A stretch of 14,104 bases of DNA from JAUXEH01 sp965602945 (GCA_965602945.1 CBFDBC010000081.1:1-14104), one strand, 5' to 3'. Positions 1-9,497 are shown, counted from the first letter of the stretch. The notes: generated by a model from the letters alone, not told the origin. Numbers and translations: made by a program.

Positions 1-1
1 G

Positions 2-559
2 AAAGGGATCAACAGTTTCAAGGCCGCCTCGTTCCTCGTGACCGAGCTCGACCGCCTCTACCGGATCTTCAGCGAGATCAACGCCATCTTCGATCCTCCC
101 ATCTCCACCTTCGAGCCCACCAAAAAAGAGAACAACGTCCCCAACATCAACACCATCCCGGGCGACGACATATTCTACCTGGACTGCCGGATCCTCCCCC
201 AACACGACCTCCGGGAAGTCCAGCGCAAGATCAGGGCTACGGCGGATACCGTGGAAGAACGCTTCGGCGTAAAGGTCGGCATCGAGGAGATCCAGAACTC
301 GCCGGCGGCTCCTCCCACCCCCGCGGGATCTCCCGTGGTGAAGGCCCTCCAGCGGGCCATACAGGACACGTACGGAGTCGAAGGAAAGCCCGTGGGTATC
401 GGCGGCGGCACGGTGGCGGCCTATTTCCGCCGCGCCGGCTTCGAGGCCGCATGCTGGTCCAAGACCGAGGAGACCGCCCACCAGCCCAACGAGTACTGCG
501 TGATAGACAACATGCTGGGGGACGCCAAGGTCTTCGCCCACATCTTCCTGCAGCCCTGA
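2..559 (+). CDS. M20-family metallopeptidase (ArgE/DapE-like), C-terminal part, 5' truncated by window edge
   Basis: This is the last 185 codons of an M20 zinc hydrolase, a cytosolic family that removes acyl groups or cleaves short peptides (ArgE, DapE and relatives). The reading frame is open to the window edge. The GTG at 38 is an internal Val codon, not a start, because family-like sequence runs upstream of it. The visible part holds the end of the dimerisation (lid) domain, with NVPNINTIPGDD (codons from about 137), and the end of the catalytic domain. The latter includes a Gly-rich GIGGGTVAAYF loop and the AHQPNEY motif, whose His (codon near 479) is the expected C-terminal metal ligand. 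Family members are usually near 400 residues, so slightly over half is missing. The substrate cannot be told; the AHQPNEY type resembles unassigned M20 metallo-hydrolases more than classical ArgE or DapE. cutA follows after 27 bases and is probably co-transcribed. Confidence 0.88.
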   Translation, partial: KGINSFKAASFLVTELDRLYRIFSEINAIFDPPISTFEPTKKENNVPNINTIPGDDIFYLDCRILPQHDLREVQRKIRATADTVEERFGVKVGIEEIQNSPAAPPTPAGSPVVKALQRAIQDTYGVEGKPVGIGGGTVAAYFRRAGFEAACWSKTEETAHQPNEYCVIDNMLGDAKVFAHIFLQP

Positions 560-586
560 TCTGGGAGTACTGTTGAGGAGGGCAAA

Positions 587-916
587 ATGAGCGGATGCAT
601 CGTGGTTTTGAGCACTGTCCCGGACGCGGAGACCGGCCGGAAGATCGCGCGCGGAGTCCTCGAAAAGAGGCTGGCCGCCTGCGTAAACATCACGGGCCCC
701 CTGGAGTCTCACTACTGGTGGGAGGGGAAGATCCAGCAGGAGCCCGAACACCTGCTGATCTTCAAGACCAGGGAAGAGCTGTTTCCGGCTCTGGAAGAAG
801 CCGTCCGCTCCCTCCACCCCTACGATGTCCCCGAGATCATCGCCCTGCCTGTCGGGCAGGGATCACCCGCCTATCTGGGCTGGATCGGGTCGGAGACGCA
901 CAGCGAAACCGGATAA
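587..916 (+). CDS. cutA: CutA family divalent-cation tolerance protein
   Basis: The 109-residue product matches the small trimeric, ferredoxin-like CutA1 family in length and in all conserved blocks. These are TVPDAETGRKIARGVLEKRL with A-A-C (Cys32) near residues 10-32, SHYWWEGKIQQEPE at 41-54, and HPYDVPEIIALPV at 77-89. E. coli CutA is linked to copper/divalent cation tolerance, but the molecular role of the family is unsettled and no catalytic residues are established. The start is fixed by a strong Shine-Dalgarno run (GAGGAGGG, 575-582) four bases before the ATG. It sits 27 bases after the M20 peptidase stop and converges on the deacetylase gene with only 8 bases between the stops. Confidence 0.95.
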   Translation: MSGCIVVLSTVPDAETGRKIARGVLEKRLAACVNITGPLESHYWWEGKIQQEPEHLLIFKTREELFPALEEAVRSLHPYDVPEIIALPVGQGSPAYLGWIGSETHSETG

Positions 917-924
917 CAGCCCTG

Positions 925-1920
925 TCAGGACTTCCGGGGAGGCTGTTTCTTACGCCTAAGAAGGGATGCTCCCCTGAGCTCGGCTTTCCTCGCCACCTCG
1001 ATGGTGTGCATGTGGACGGCCACGGTGTCCGATATATCCGGGGCATACCCCCCGGCCAGCAGGATGACCAGCGGCAGCCCCAGGCGCCGCGTCGTCTCGA
1101 TCACGATCCGGTCCCGCTCCCTCAGCCCCTCGTGGGAGATCCGCAGGCCTCCCAGCTGATCGCTCTCCAGGGGATCGGCGCCCGCCAGATAGTAGACCAG
1201 ATCGGGCTGGAACTCCTCATAGATCCGAGGGATGTGTGCCGTGAGTGCGGCCAGGTATTTTTCATCCCGGTCGCCCGCCCACAGCCCCACATCAATAGAG
1301 CTGTGGGGTTTCTGGGCCGGATAGAGGTCCATCTGATGCAGGGAAAAAGTAAAGGCATAATCCGCCCCGCTGAAGATGACTGCAGTCCCGTTTCCCTGGT
1401 GCACGTCACAATCCACGACCATGGCTCGCTGGATGCGGTCCTCACGCTTCATCTTCTCCAGGGAAACGGCCACGTCATTGAACACACAGAAACCCTCCCC
1501 GTGATCGCGGAAAGCATGGTGGAATCCCCCACCGATGTGGAAACAGAGGCCGCTCTCCAGGGCTTGTTCGGCCGCCTGGATGGTGCCGCCCACGGTCAAG
1601 AAAGCGAAATCCACACACTCCGGACAAAACGGCAGCTCCAGAGCCAGCATCTCCGCATGAGACAGCTTCCCCTGCCTGATCTTCTTGACATAGCGGGCGG
1701 TGTGGACCAGCTCCACCTCGGTGTCTGATGCGGGTATCGGGGTCAGGAAATTCTCCTTGCGGATGCCCTCACTCAGGAGCTGCTCATAGATCAGGCGGTA
1801 CTTGACTATGGGGAATACGTGGTTGCCCAGGTCGACCATCCAGTAGGCATCGCTGTACACGAACTTGAAGGGAAATCTGGGCCTGCGCAGCAGGCTGAAG
1901 ATTCCCTTGAGGTCGACCAT
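925..1920 (-). CDS. Histone deacetylase-family protein (AcuC/class II-like lysine deacetylase)
   Basis: This 331-residue protein belongs to the zinc-dependent arginase/deacetylase fold. The active-site set is complete: GGGFHHA at 130-136 with the catalytic His pair (134, 135), DCDVHQGNGT at 170-179 giving metal ligands Asp172 and His174, Asp249 in AGADPLESDQLGG as third ligand, and the transition-state Tyr292 in AGGY. Family members remove acetyl groups from lysines (AcuC acts on acetyl-CoA synthetase) or from small amines such as acetylpolyamines. The sequence does not settle which. There is no signal peptide, so it is cytosolic. Recognisable homology begins near FVYSDAY (residue 20), leaving a short N-terminal extension. 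The start is preceded only by a weak G-rich ribosome site. It follows ppdK by 63 bases on the same strand with no evident promoter between, suggesting one transcript. Confidence 0.92.
   Translation of the reverse strand: MVDLKGIFSLLRRPRFPFKFVYSDAYWMVDLGNHVFPIVKYRLIYEQLLSEGIRKENFLTPIPASDTEVELVHTARYVKKIRQGKLSHAEMLALELPFCPECVDFAFLTVGGTIQAAEQALESGLCFHIGGGFHHAFRDHGEGFCVFNDVAVSLEKMKREDRIQRAMVVDCDVHQGNGTAVIFSGADYAFTFSLHQMDLYPAQKPHSSIDVGLWAGDRDEKYLAALTAHIPRIYEEFQPDLVYYLAGADPLESDQLGGLRISHEGLRERDRIVIETTRRLGLPLVILLAGGYAPDISDTVAVHMHTIEVARKAELRGASLLRRKKQPPRKS
936..974 (+). terminator. Two-part stem-loop just past cutA; possible transcript end (weak)
   Basis: GGGGAG (936-941) pairs with CTCCCC (969-974). 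Inside it, TTCTTA (947-952) pairs with TAAGAA (957-962) around a CGCC tetraloop. The structure lies in the last codons of the convergent deacetylase gene, where a cutA transcript would end. There is no U-tract, so an intrinsic terminator is doubtful. It may be only an RNA-stabilising hairpin or chance. Confidence 0.25.
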
Positions 1921-1983
1921 GGCGGCCCCCTATACATACCAGAAAACCCGGGGCCGTACAACACGGGAGCCGGGCGTCACGAT

Positions 1984-4695
<2,712 letters not shown>

Positions 4696-4776
4696 ATCGG
4701 TCTCCTCTTCTTCATGGTGTGCATGGATATTGTTGATCCTCGATGGATGAATAATCCAAGCCGCAGGTGAAGAAAA

Positions 4777-4806
4777 ACTATACACTTTCTTGGGGGTCTT
4801 TTGCAA
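4777..4806 (-). promoter_or_regulatory. Probable sigma-70 promoter of ppdK
   Basis: Reading leftward, TTGCAA (4806-4801) and TATAGT (4782-4777) are separated by 18 bases. The -35 box matches the consensus at 4 of 6 positions and the -10 box at 5 of 6. Transcription would begin near 4770, giving a leader of about 75 bases. The promoter lies beside the inverted repeats at 4792-4879, and one repeat arm falls inside its spacer, which would suit an operator. Confidence 0.55.
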
Positions 4807-4842
4807 GGGCCCGTGATCGTTTTGTCTTCGTCGAAGACCCCC
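4792..4842. repeat. Inverted repeat overlapping the ppdK promoter spacer
   Basis: GGGGGTCTT (4792-4800) and its exact reverse complement AAGACCCCC (4834-4842) are 33 bases apart. The left arm lies between the -35 and -10 boxes of the proposed ppdK promoter. The loop contains the left arm of the larger 4811-4879 repeat, so both hairpins could not form together except as a pseudoknot. Confidence 0.6.
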
Positions 4843-4879
4843 CCACCTCCCCATGGACTTCAGACAAAAGCGATCACGG
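4811..4879. repeat. Long inverted repeat upstream of ppdK
   Basis: CCGTGATCGTTTTGTC (4811-4826) is matched by GACAAAAGCGATCACGG (4863-4879), complementary over 16 pairs with one bulged base; T4827 and A4862 add a further pair. The loop is about 35 bases. It falls in the gap between the aminotransferase stop and the ppdK promoter. Because the aminotransferase is read through it, it may also act as a 3' RNA structure. No U-tract follows closely enough to call it an intrinsic terminator. Confidence 0.65.
4824..4838. promoter_or_regulatory. Near-perfect palindrome, candidate operator upstream of ppdK
   Basis: GTCTTCGTCGAAGAC is a 7+1+7 palindrome with no mismatch. It is centred about 60 bases upstream of the proposed ppdK transcription start, a usual place for a dimeric activator or repressor. 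As RNA it would be a very tight hairpin, so a DNA site is the better reading. No matching regulator gene is in the window. Confidence 0.45.
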
Positions 4880-5034
4880 CAGGCAGGATTAAATGGATAA
4901 CTATCCTTTTTTCACTTCCCCATGCACTTCGGACAGAAGGAACCAAGGCTGGCAAGTAGGATTAATCGGAGGAACCATGCCCGCTCCACCTCCGGACGGC
5001 CTTCCGGCAGAAGGAATCACGGCGGGTGGGCTAA
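4844..5034. repeat. Three imperfect tandem repeat units in the aminotransferase-ppdK gap
   Basis: The 335-base gap between the aminotransferase and ppdK holds three related ~50-base units starting at 4844, 4913 and 4987 (periods 69 and 74). Each begins CAC(C/T)TCC, has a CTT..../.AAG core (CTTC-N5-GAAG in the second and third units), then CA(A/C)GGC and a final GG(A/C)T(T)AA. The second and third share CAGAAGGAA; the first and second share CCCCATG and AGGATTAA. The second carries an extra AAGT. The linkers between units (16-17 bases) are unrelated. The third unit runs through the aminotransferase stop codon at 5031-5033. I see no open reading frame of its own here. Confidence 0.7.
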
Positions 5035-6227
5035 GGGAACAGTTCCTGATATTTTTTCAGCCCGGCCTTAAAGACCGTGATGGCGCGGAGGAGGTCCTCT
5101 TCCTTGAGCACATACGCGATGCGGATCTCGTCCAATCCCTTTCCGGGTGTGCAGTAGAATCCCTGTGCCGGGGCCACCATGACGGTTTCACCATCCAGGC
5201 GGAAGTCTGTGAGCATCCAGCGCACGAAGTGTTCACTGTCCCGAATGGGAAGCTTCACATGGATGTAGAACGCGCCCTGGGGTTTGTGCATAACGATCCC
5301 GGGGATATCGTTGAGGCCGTCGAACAAAACGTCCCTTCGCCGCTGGTACTCCTTCTGGATGGGATCAAAATATCCGGTCCCCATGGAGTACGCGGCCAGG
5401 GCCGCCTTCTGTTCCATGGAAGGCGGGCACAACCGGGCCTGGGCGAACTTCAGGGCCGCTTGGTACACATCCGGATTGCGGGTGATCACTGCACCGATGC
5501 GTGCGCCGCAGCAGGAGAAGCGCTTGGAGATGCTGTCGACCACGATGGCCCTGTCACGGATATCGTCGAACTCGAGGATGCTCTTGTGCACGGCCCCATC
5601 GTAGACAAACTCCTTATACACCTCGTCTGCGATCAGGAATAGATCGTGTTTCTTGACCAATTCCCTGACCCGGTCCATCTCCTCTGAGGTGTAGACCGTC
5701 CCGGTGGGATTGTTGGGAGAACACAGGAGGATGGCCCGGGTTCGCTCTGAGATCTTGGACTCTATGGCTTCGGAGGGCGGCAGACGGAATCCGTCGTTCA
5801 CATCCAGGGTAAGGGGGACGATCCGGACATTGGCTCCGGAGGCATACCCGTTGTAGTTGGTGTAGAAGGGCTCGGGGATGATGATCTCTTCCCCGGGGTC
5901 GGCCACGACACTGAATGTGTATTGGATGGCTTCCGACCCACCAATGGTGATGAGCACGTTGTCGGCCTCGAGAGAGATCCCGTATCCTCCGAAATACCCG
6001 GCGATGGCGCTGCGCAGGTCGAGAAAACCCTGGGCCGGGCCATAGCTCAAAACTGTGTCTTGGCAGCTGCGGAACGCCTCCCAGACCGGGGCCGGAGTGG
6101 GGATGTCAGGCTGGCCGATGTTGATAAAATAAACATGCACTCCATCGGCAATGGCCTTATCCGCATAGGGTTTGAGCTTGCGGATGGGAGATTCCTGGAT
6201 TTCCTTACCTCTCTGGGATATATCCAT
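5031..6227 (-). CDS. Class I/II PLP-dependent aminotransferase (AspC-like)
   Basis: This 398-residue fold-type I aminotransferase is cytosolic and full length. Visible landmarks are INIGQPDIPTP (35-45), the SYGPAQGFLDLR substrate loop (61-72), the ITIGGSEAI cofactor-phosphate region (93-101), SPNNPTG with Asn173, IADEVY with Asp201, the DSISKRFS motif with the PLP-binding Lys235, Arg243 in GARIG, and Arg369 in EIRIAY, which binds the substrate alpha-carboxylate. The subfamily is the broad aspartate/alanine/aromatic group; the exact amino-acid pair cannot be read from the sequence. Its neighbour ppdK makes an alanine-to-pyruvate role attractive, but that is inference. The start ATG has a GGGAGGGAA ribosome site about 8 bases upstream. 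It is transcribed away from pyrK across a 206-base gap and toward the repeat-filled gap before ppdK. Confidence 0.93.
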   Translation of the reverse strand: MDISQRGKEIQESPIRKLKPYADKAIADGVHVYFINIGQPDIPTPAPVWEAFRSCQDTVLSYGPAQGFLDLRSAIAGYFGGYGISLEADNVLITIGGSEAIQYTFSVVADPGEEIIIPEPFYTNYNGYASGANVRIVPLTLDVNDGFRLPPSEAIESKISERTRAILLCSPNNPTGTVYTSEEMDRVRELVKKHDLFLIADEVYKEFVYDGAVHKSILEFDDIRDRAIVVDSISKRFSCCGARIGAVITRNPDVYQAALKFAQARLCPPSMEQKAALAAYSMGTGYFDPIQKEYQRRRDVLFDGLNDIPGIVMHKPQGAFYIHVKLPIRDSEHFVRWMLTDFRLDGETVMVAPAQGFYCTPGKGLDEIRIAYVLKEEDLLRAITVFKAGLKKYQELFP

Positions 6228-6244
6228 GGCGCTATTCCCTCCCC

Positions 6245-6334
6245 CCTGGAATATTCGTAAGAGTGCTGAATTCAGGTCATAACAATAAGTATTCCAGGTT
6301 GTTTATATATGTATATAGGCTATTACCTGTTATG
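6245..6334. promoter_or_regulatory. Inverted-repeat cluster in the divergent aminotransferase/pyrK control region
   Basis: CCTGGAATA (6245-6253) has an exact inverted copy TATTCCAGG (6290-6298). Between them is the perfect palindrome CTGAATTCAG (6266-6275). CATAACA (6278-6284) has an inverted copy TGTTATG (6328-6334), spanning an A+T-rich tract (6302-6316). This is the only markedly A+T-rich stretch nearby and lies between divergent genes, so promoter and operator functions are likely. I could not pick a convincing -35/-10 pair for the aminotransferase. Confidence 0.4.
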
Positions 6335-6381
6335 GAGAGAATGATTATTCCAAAAAAGCCCGAAGGTTGTCAAAGTTTTTA

Positions 6382-6410
6382 TTGCCTCTCCCGGGCGATT
6401 CTGATATTTT
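6382..6410 (+). promoter_or_regulatory. Probable promoter of pyrKDF
   Basis: TTGCCT (6382-6387) and TATTTT (6405-6410) are 17 bases apart, and the TG at 6402-6403 makes an extended -10 (TGaTATTTT). The start would be near 6417, leaving a very short leader before the pyrK ATG at 6434. There is therefore little room for an attenuator or PyrR-type leader. Confidence 0.45.
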
Positions 6411-6433
6411 GGTCAGGACCTTAAAACTGGGAC

Positions 6434-7237
6434 ATGCACAAAGATCCGGCCGCCTGCGTCACCCACAAGAAAAGCTGGGGCGCCTATCATCTGCTGGCCC
6501 TCGAATCCCCCGAGATCGCCTCTCAGGCGGTTCCCGGCCAGTTCATCATGGTGCGCACCTCGCCTCTCTATCAACCGCTTCTCCGCCGCCCCCTCAGCAT
6601 CCACTCCGTCTCCGGACCTGAGCTTCACCTCTTTTTCCAGGCAGTCGGCCACGGCACGCAGCTCCTGGCCCGGGCGGACACGGGTCAGGCCCTTGACATC
6701 CTGGGGCCGCTGGGGCGCGGCTTCGATCTGAGCGGGAACCTGGAGGGCCGGAAGACCGCGTTGGTGGGAGGCGGCCGCGGGATCGCCCCGCTCTTCTTTC
6801 TCGCCCACGCACTGCGGAAGAAGGGTGCGGAGGCCCGCGTCTTCTACGGCGGGCTGTCGGAGAGAGACCTGGTCCTGAGGGAGCGTTTCTCATCGGCCGG
6901 TTTTGCCGCTGCCTGCTCCACGGAGGACGGCTCAACCGGATTCCATGGCCTGATCACCGAACTGGTCCAGCGGGAAACCGAGGGTTCCTACGCTCCCGAC
7001 CGGATGTACGCCTGCGGACCGGACGGTATGCTGCAGGCCGTGGCAAAACTGGCCCGCAGGCTGAACATCCCGGCCGAACTGTCCCTGGAATCGATCATGG
7101 GATGCGGGTTCGGCGCCTGCTGGGGATGCGTCCACAAGATCCGGCAAGACGGAGAGGACGCCTGGCGCAAAGTCTGTGAAGAGGGGCCCGTGTTCCCGGC
7201 AGAGGCCGTGGTCTGGGAAGAAGAGGACAGACAATGA
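6434..7237 (+). CDS. pyrK: Dihydroorotate dehydrogenase B, electron-transfer subunit
   Basis: PyrK is the iron-sulfur flavoprotein partner of class 1B PyrD. It takes electrons from NADH through FAD and a [2Fe-2S] cluster during orotate synthesis. The 267-residue protein shows PGQFIMVR (34-41), the FAD-binding RRPLSIHS (51-58), GPLGRGF (91-97), the nucleotide-binding GGGRGIAPL (112-120), ACGPDGML (193-200), and a C-terminal cluster with Cys224, Cys229, Cys232 and a distal Cys248, the expected C-x4-C-x2-C-x(n)-C ligand pattern. The ATG is the first in frame after an upstream stop at 6422; its ribosome site is weak (AGGACC, 6415-6420, distant). Its TGA overlaps the pyrD ATG (ATGA), the usual coupling of these two subunits. 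No other pyr biosynthesis genes (pyrB, pyrC, carAB) are seen upstream. Confidence 0.95.
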   Translation: MHKDPAACVTHKKSWGAYHLLALESPEIASQAVPGQFIMVRTSPLYQPLLRRPLSIHSVSGPELHLFFQAVGHGTQLLARADTGQALDILGPLGRGFDLSGNLEGRKTALVGGGRGIAPLFFLAHALRKKGAEARVFYGGLSERDLVLRERFSSAGFAAACSTEDGSTGFHGLITELVQRETEGSYAPDRMYACGPDGMLQAVAKLARRLNIPAELSLESIMGCGFGACWGCVHKIRQDGEDAWRKVCEEGPVFPAEAVVWEEEDRQ

Positions 7238-8145
7238 CGGACCTTTCGGTGGACCTGGGATTCTGCGTCCTCAAGAATCCCGTGATAGCCGCCAGCGGCA
7301 CCTTCGGCTATGGGCCGGAATTCCAGCCGTTTCTGGACCTGAACCGGCTGGGAGGCTTCGTGGTCAAGGGGCTGTATTTCGATCCCAGGCCCGGGAATCC
7401 TCCGCCTCGTCTGAAGGAGACCGCCGCAGGGCTGATCAACGCCATCGGGCTGCCGGGGATCGGTGTGAAGCGCTTCTCCGAGGAAATCCTCCCCGGTCTC
7501 CAGGGGCTCGACACAGCCGTGATCGTCAACGTGTGCGGGAACCATGACGAAGAATACGCGGAGGTCGTCGAATACCTGAACGGCCGGGACGGCATAACCG
7601 CCTACGAGCTCAACATCTCCTGCCCGAACGTCAAGCAGGAGGGCCGCTGTCCGGCCATGTATCCCGATGCCACATACCGCATCGTAAACCAGGTCAAGCG
7701 GATCAGCCGCCGCCCCCTCATCACCAAGCTTACACCCAATGCCGCCGACATCACCGAAGTGGCCTTAAGTGCACAGGAGGCCGGATCGGACGCCCTCTCG
7801 CTGGTCAACACGTTCCTGGCCCTGGCCGTAGACGCGGAGACCCGCAGGCCGGCTCTGGCCAACGTCTTCGGGGGATTGAGCGGGCCGGCCATAAAGCCGC
7901 TGGCGCTGCGGTGCGTCTACCAGGTGGCGGCCCGGGTTTCCATCCCGGTCATCGGCATGGGCGGGATCATGACGGGGACGGACGCCGCGGAATTCCTCAT
8001 CAGCGGGGCCAGCGCCGTCCAGGTCGGCACCGCCAACTTCGTCGATCCCCAGGCCACGCTCAACATCATCTCCGAACTGGAGGGATTCGGCCGGCGGCAG
8101 GGATTGGAAAAGATCTCCGAACTCACCGGAACCCTAAAGATCTGA
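7234..8145 (+). CDS. pyrD: Dihydroorotate dehydrogenase B, catalytic subunit
   Basis: PyrD oxidises dihydroorotate to orotate on FMN. The 303-residue chain is class 1 type. The catalytic base is Cys130 in NISCPNV (class 2 enzymes use Ser), with FMN/substrate contacts Lys45 (VVKGL), Lys165 (ITKLTPN) and Asn193 (LVNT), a late FMN phosphate loop GMGGIMTG (241-248) and the ASAVQVGTA segment (259-267). There is no N-terminal membrane helix, unlike class 2 enzymes, so it is cytosolic. The preceding pyrK with its [2Fe-2S] motif assigns it to the NAD-linked 1B subtype. Its start overlaps the pyrK stop by four bases, so translational coupling is likely. pyrF follows after 18 bases. Confidence 0.97.
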   Translation: MTDLSVDLGFCVLKNPVIAASGTFGYGPEFQPFLDLNRLGGFVVKGLYFDPRPGNPPPRLKETAAGLINAIGLPGIGVKRFSEEILPGLQGLDTAVIVNVCGNHDEEYAEVVEYLNGRDGITAYELNISCPNVKQEGRCPAMYPDATYRIVNQVKRISRRPLITKLTPNAADITEVALSAQEAGSDALSLVNTFLALAVDAETRRPALANVFGGLSGPAIKPLALRCVYQVAARVSIPVIGMGGIMTGTDAAEFLISGASAVQVGTANFVDPQATLNIISELEGFGRRQGLEKISELTGTLKI

Positions 8146-8149
8146 CGTC

Positions 8150-8154
8150 AGGAG
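8150..8154 (+). promoter_or_regulatory. Ribosome binding site deciding the pyrF start
   Basis: AGGAG directly abuts an ATG at 8155, leaving no spacer. The next in-frame ATG at 8164 has a normal nine-base spacing. The site therefore supports the second ATG. Confidence 0.7.
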
Positions 8155-8163
8155 ATGCCCCCA

Positions 8164-8919
8164 ATGAAGGAAAATCAAAATACGGCTCACAGGATCATCG
8201 TAGCCCTGGACGTGGACACACGCGACCAGGCGCTGGAACTGGTTGAGGGCCTGCCCGAGGGGCAGGTCTTCAAGATCGGGCTGCGCCTGTTCACGGCCGA
8301 AGGCCCCACCCTGCTGCAGGAAATCGCCCGGAAAGGGAAGCAGGTGTTTCTCGACCTCAAGCTGCATGACATCCCGAACACCGTGGCCGGGGCTGTGACC
8401 ATGGCTGCCCGGCAGGGTGCAGCCATGATGACTCTGCACGCCTCGGGCGGAAGGGAGATGATGCTGCGGGCCGCGGAAGCCGCGGCAGAGGAGTCCGAAA
8501 CCTCCGGCGCAGGACGCCCCCTCCTATTGGGGGTTACCGTGCTCACCAGCTTGAAAGACACCGAGCTGAGTGAGATCGGGATGCAGGCCGATGCCGCTGG
8601 TCAGGTGCTCAAGCTGGCGCATCTCGCGCGGGATGCGGGCATGGACGGCATCGTATGCTCGCCTCAGGAGCTGGAGCTGGTGCGGGCTGAATTCGGGAAG
8701 GGATTTCTGGTGGTCACTCCCGGGATCCGTCCGCGTTGGGCGGCGGCCCAGGACCAGAAGCGGATCATGACCCCCGCGCAGGCGCTGGCCGGGGGGGCCG
8801 ACTATCTGGTGATCGGCCGGCCCATCATCGCCGCACCCTCGCCCGCAGAGGCGTTCGTGAAGATCAGGCGGGAGCTAGATGGCGCTGATGCCGACGCCCA
8901 TGGCAAAAATGGCGCCTAG
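8164..8919 (+). CDS. pyrF: Orotidine 5'-phosphate decarboxylase
   Basis: PyrF converts OMP to UMP, the last step of the de novo pathway. The 251-residue barrel carries IIVALDVDT (11-19), the catalytic tetrad region DLKLHDIPNTV (64-74; Asp64, Lys66, Asp69), VTPGIRP (184-190) and the phosphate-gripping GADYLVIGRPI (211-221; Arg219). This is the bacterial group I type. The second ATG is chosen because the ribosome site sits directly against the first. The usual end of the family is near the RREL segment (about 235-238); about a dozen further residues rich in Gly, Ala and Asp are read through DNA that also encodes the end of the convergent Yip1 gene. pyrK, pyrD and pyrF share strand and tight spacing, giving an operon of late pyrimidine steps. 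Confidence 0.97.
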   Translation: MKENQNTAHRIIVALDVDTRDQALELVEGLPEGQVFKIGLRLFTAEGPTLLQEIARKGKQVFLDLKLHDIPNTVAGAVTMAARQGAAMMTLHASGGREMMLRAAEAAAEESETSGAGRPLLLGVTVLTSLKDTELSEIGMQADAAGQVLKLAHLARDAGMDGIVCSPQELELVRAEFGKGFLVVTPGIRPRWAAAQDQKRIMTPAQALAGGADYLVIGRPIIAAPSPAEAFVKIRRELDGADADAHGKNGA

Positions 8920-9471
8920 GACCAGGCTGATGGCAAACGTCAGGACAAAGGTCACCACTATTATCACCACCAGATAGGTCACCACTTTGTCTTTAGGTGT
9001 TTCCATGACCCCGGCTCCCAGCCCGAGATACATCAGGTAGATCCCGTAGAGAGAAAGTAGGGGAACCAGCACTCCCAGAGTGGGGATGATGTACAGGGCC
9101 CCGGCGATCCATCCCGGTGTCTGGCTGAACACGGCCAGCTTCATGGCGCTGAGCGGATCCTTACGGGAGCCGAACGAATCGGCCAGGGCATTGATGATGA
9201 TGCCCAGGACATAGACGGAGACCAGGGTCATCCCGTAGAACAGGATCGCGCGCAGCAGTCCGGACGCGAAGCCCTGCCGATAGGTCCCATAGAAAGGGAT
9301 CCGCTGTCCGATCAGCCAGTTGCCGATGAACTGGGCCACGGCGGGGACGGCGGCCAGGATCATGACATAGGTGGAAAAGAGCTGCGGGACCGGATCGGTC
9401 TCTTCCTTGATCTTTTCCCACTCCTCTTTGGGCCTTAGCAGAATCCCCTGAACACGCGCTTTGAGGTCCAT
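8875..9471 (-). CDS. Yip1-domain integral membrane protein
   Basis: This 198-residue protein has a short cytosolic N-terminus (RVQGILLRPKEEWEKIKEE, about residues 6-24), which is the hallmark opening of bacterial Yip1-like proteins. Hydrophobic segments follow at about 33-54, 71-95, 117-129, 131-151 and 163-190, giving four to five membrane spans. The family function in bacteria is unknown; eukaryotic Yip1 proteins act in membrane traffic, which should not be transferred. The start has an almost ideal Shine-Dalgarno (AGGAGGT) five bases upstream and its own strong promoter at 9498-9527. The last 14 codons and stop overlap the end of pyrF on the opposite strand. It lies downstream of the two tRNA genes on the same strand. 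Confidence 0.82.
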   Translation of the reverse strand: MDLKARVQGILLRPKEEWEKIKEETDPVPQLFSTYVMILAAVPAVAQFIGNWLIGQRIPFYGTYRQGFASGLLRAILFYGMTLVSVYVLGIIINALADSFGSRKDPLSAMKLAVFSQTPGWIAGALYIIPTLGVLVPLLSLYGIYLMYLGLGAGVMETPKDKVVTYLVVIIVVTFVLTFAISLVLGAIFAMGVGISAI

Positions 9472-9497
9472 CCGTTACCTCCTGGCAAATTTAGTCA

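Noticed and set aside
595..1728. Open frame of 377 codons spanning cutA and the deacetylase
   Set aside because: It is a frame-shifted shadow of cutA running into antisense of the deacetylase; no ribosome site and no recognisable motif.
4696..4854. Upstream start of ppdK at 4854
   Set aside because: The added 53 residues are not PPDK-like and would lie across the proposed promoter; the ATG at 4695 has a good ribosome site.
4844..5034. CRISPR array
   Set aside because: The repeats are diverged, only three in number, about 50 bases long with 16-17-base linkers, and no cas genes are nearby.
6302..6330. Minus-strand promoter for the aminotransferase in the A+T-rich tract
   Set aside because: TATAAA-like boxes are present but no -35 hexamer lies at 16-18 bases; A+T content alone is not enough.
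8155..8163. First ATG of pyrF
   Set aside because: The Shine-Dalgarno touches this ATG with no spacer; the ATG nine bases on is properly spaced.
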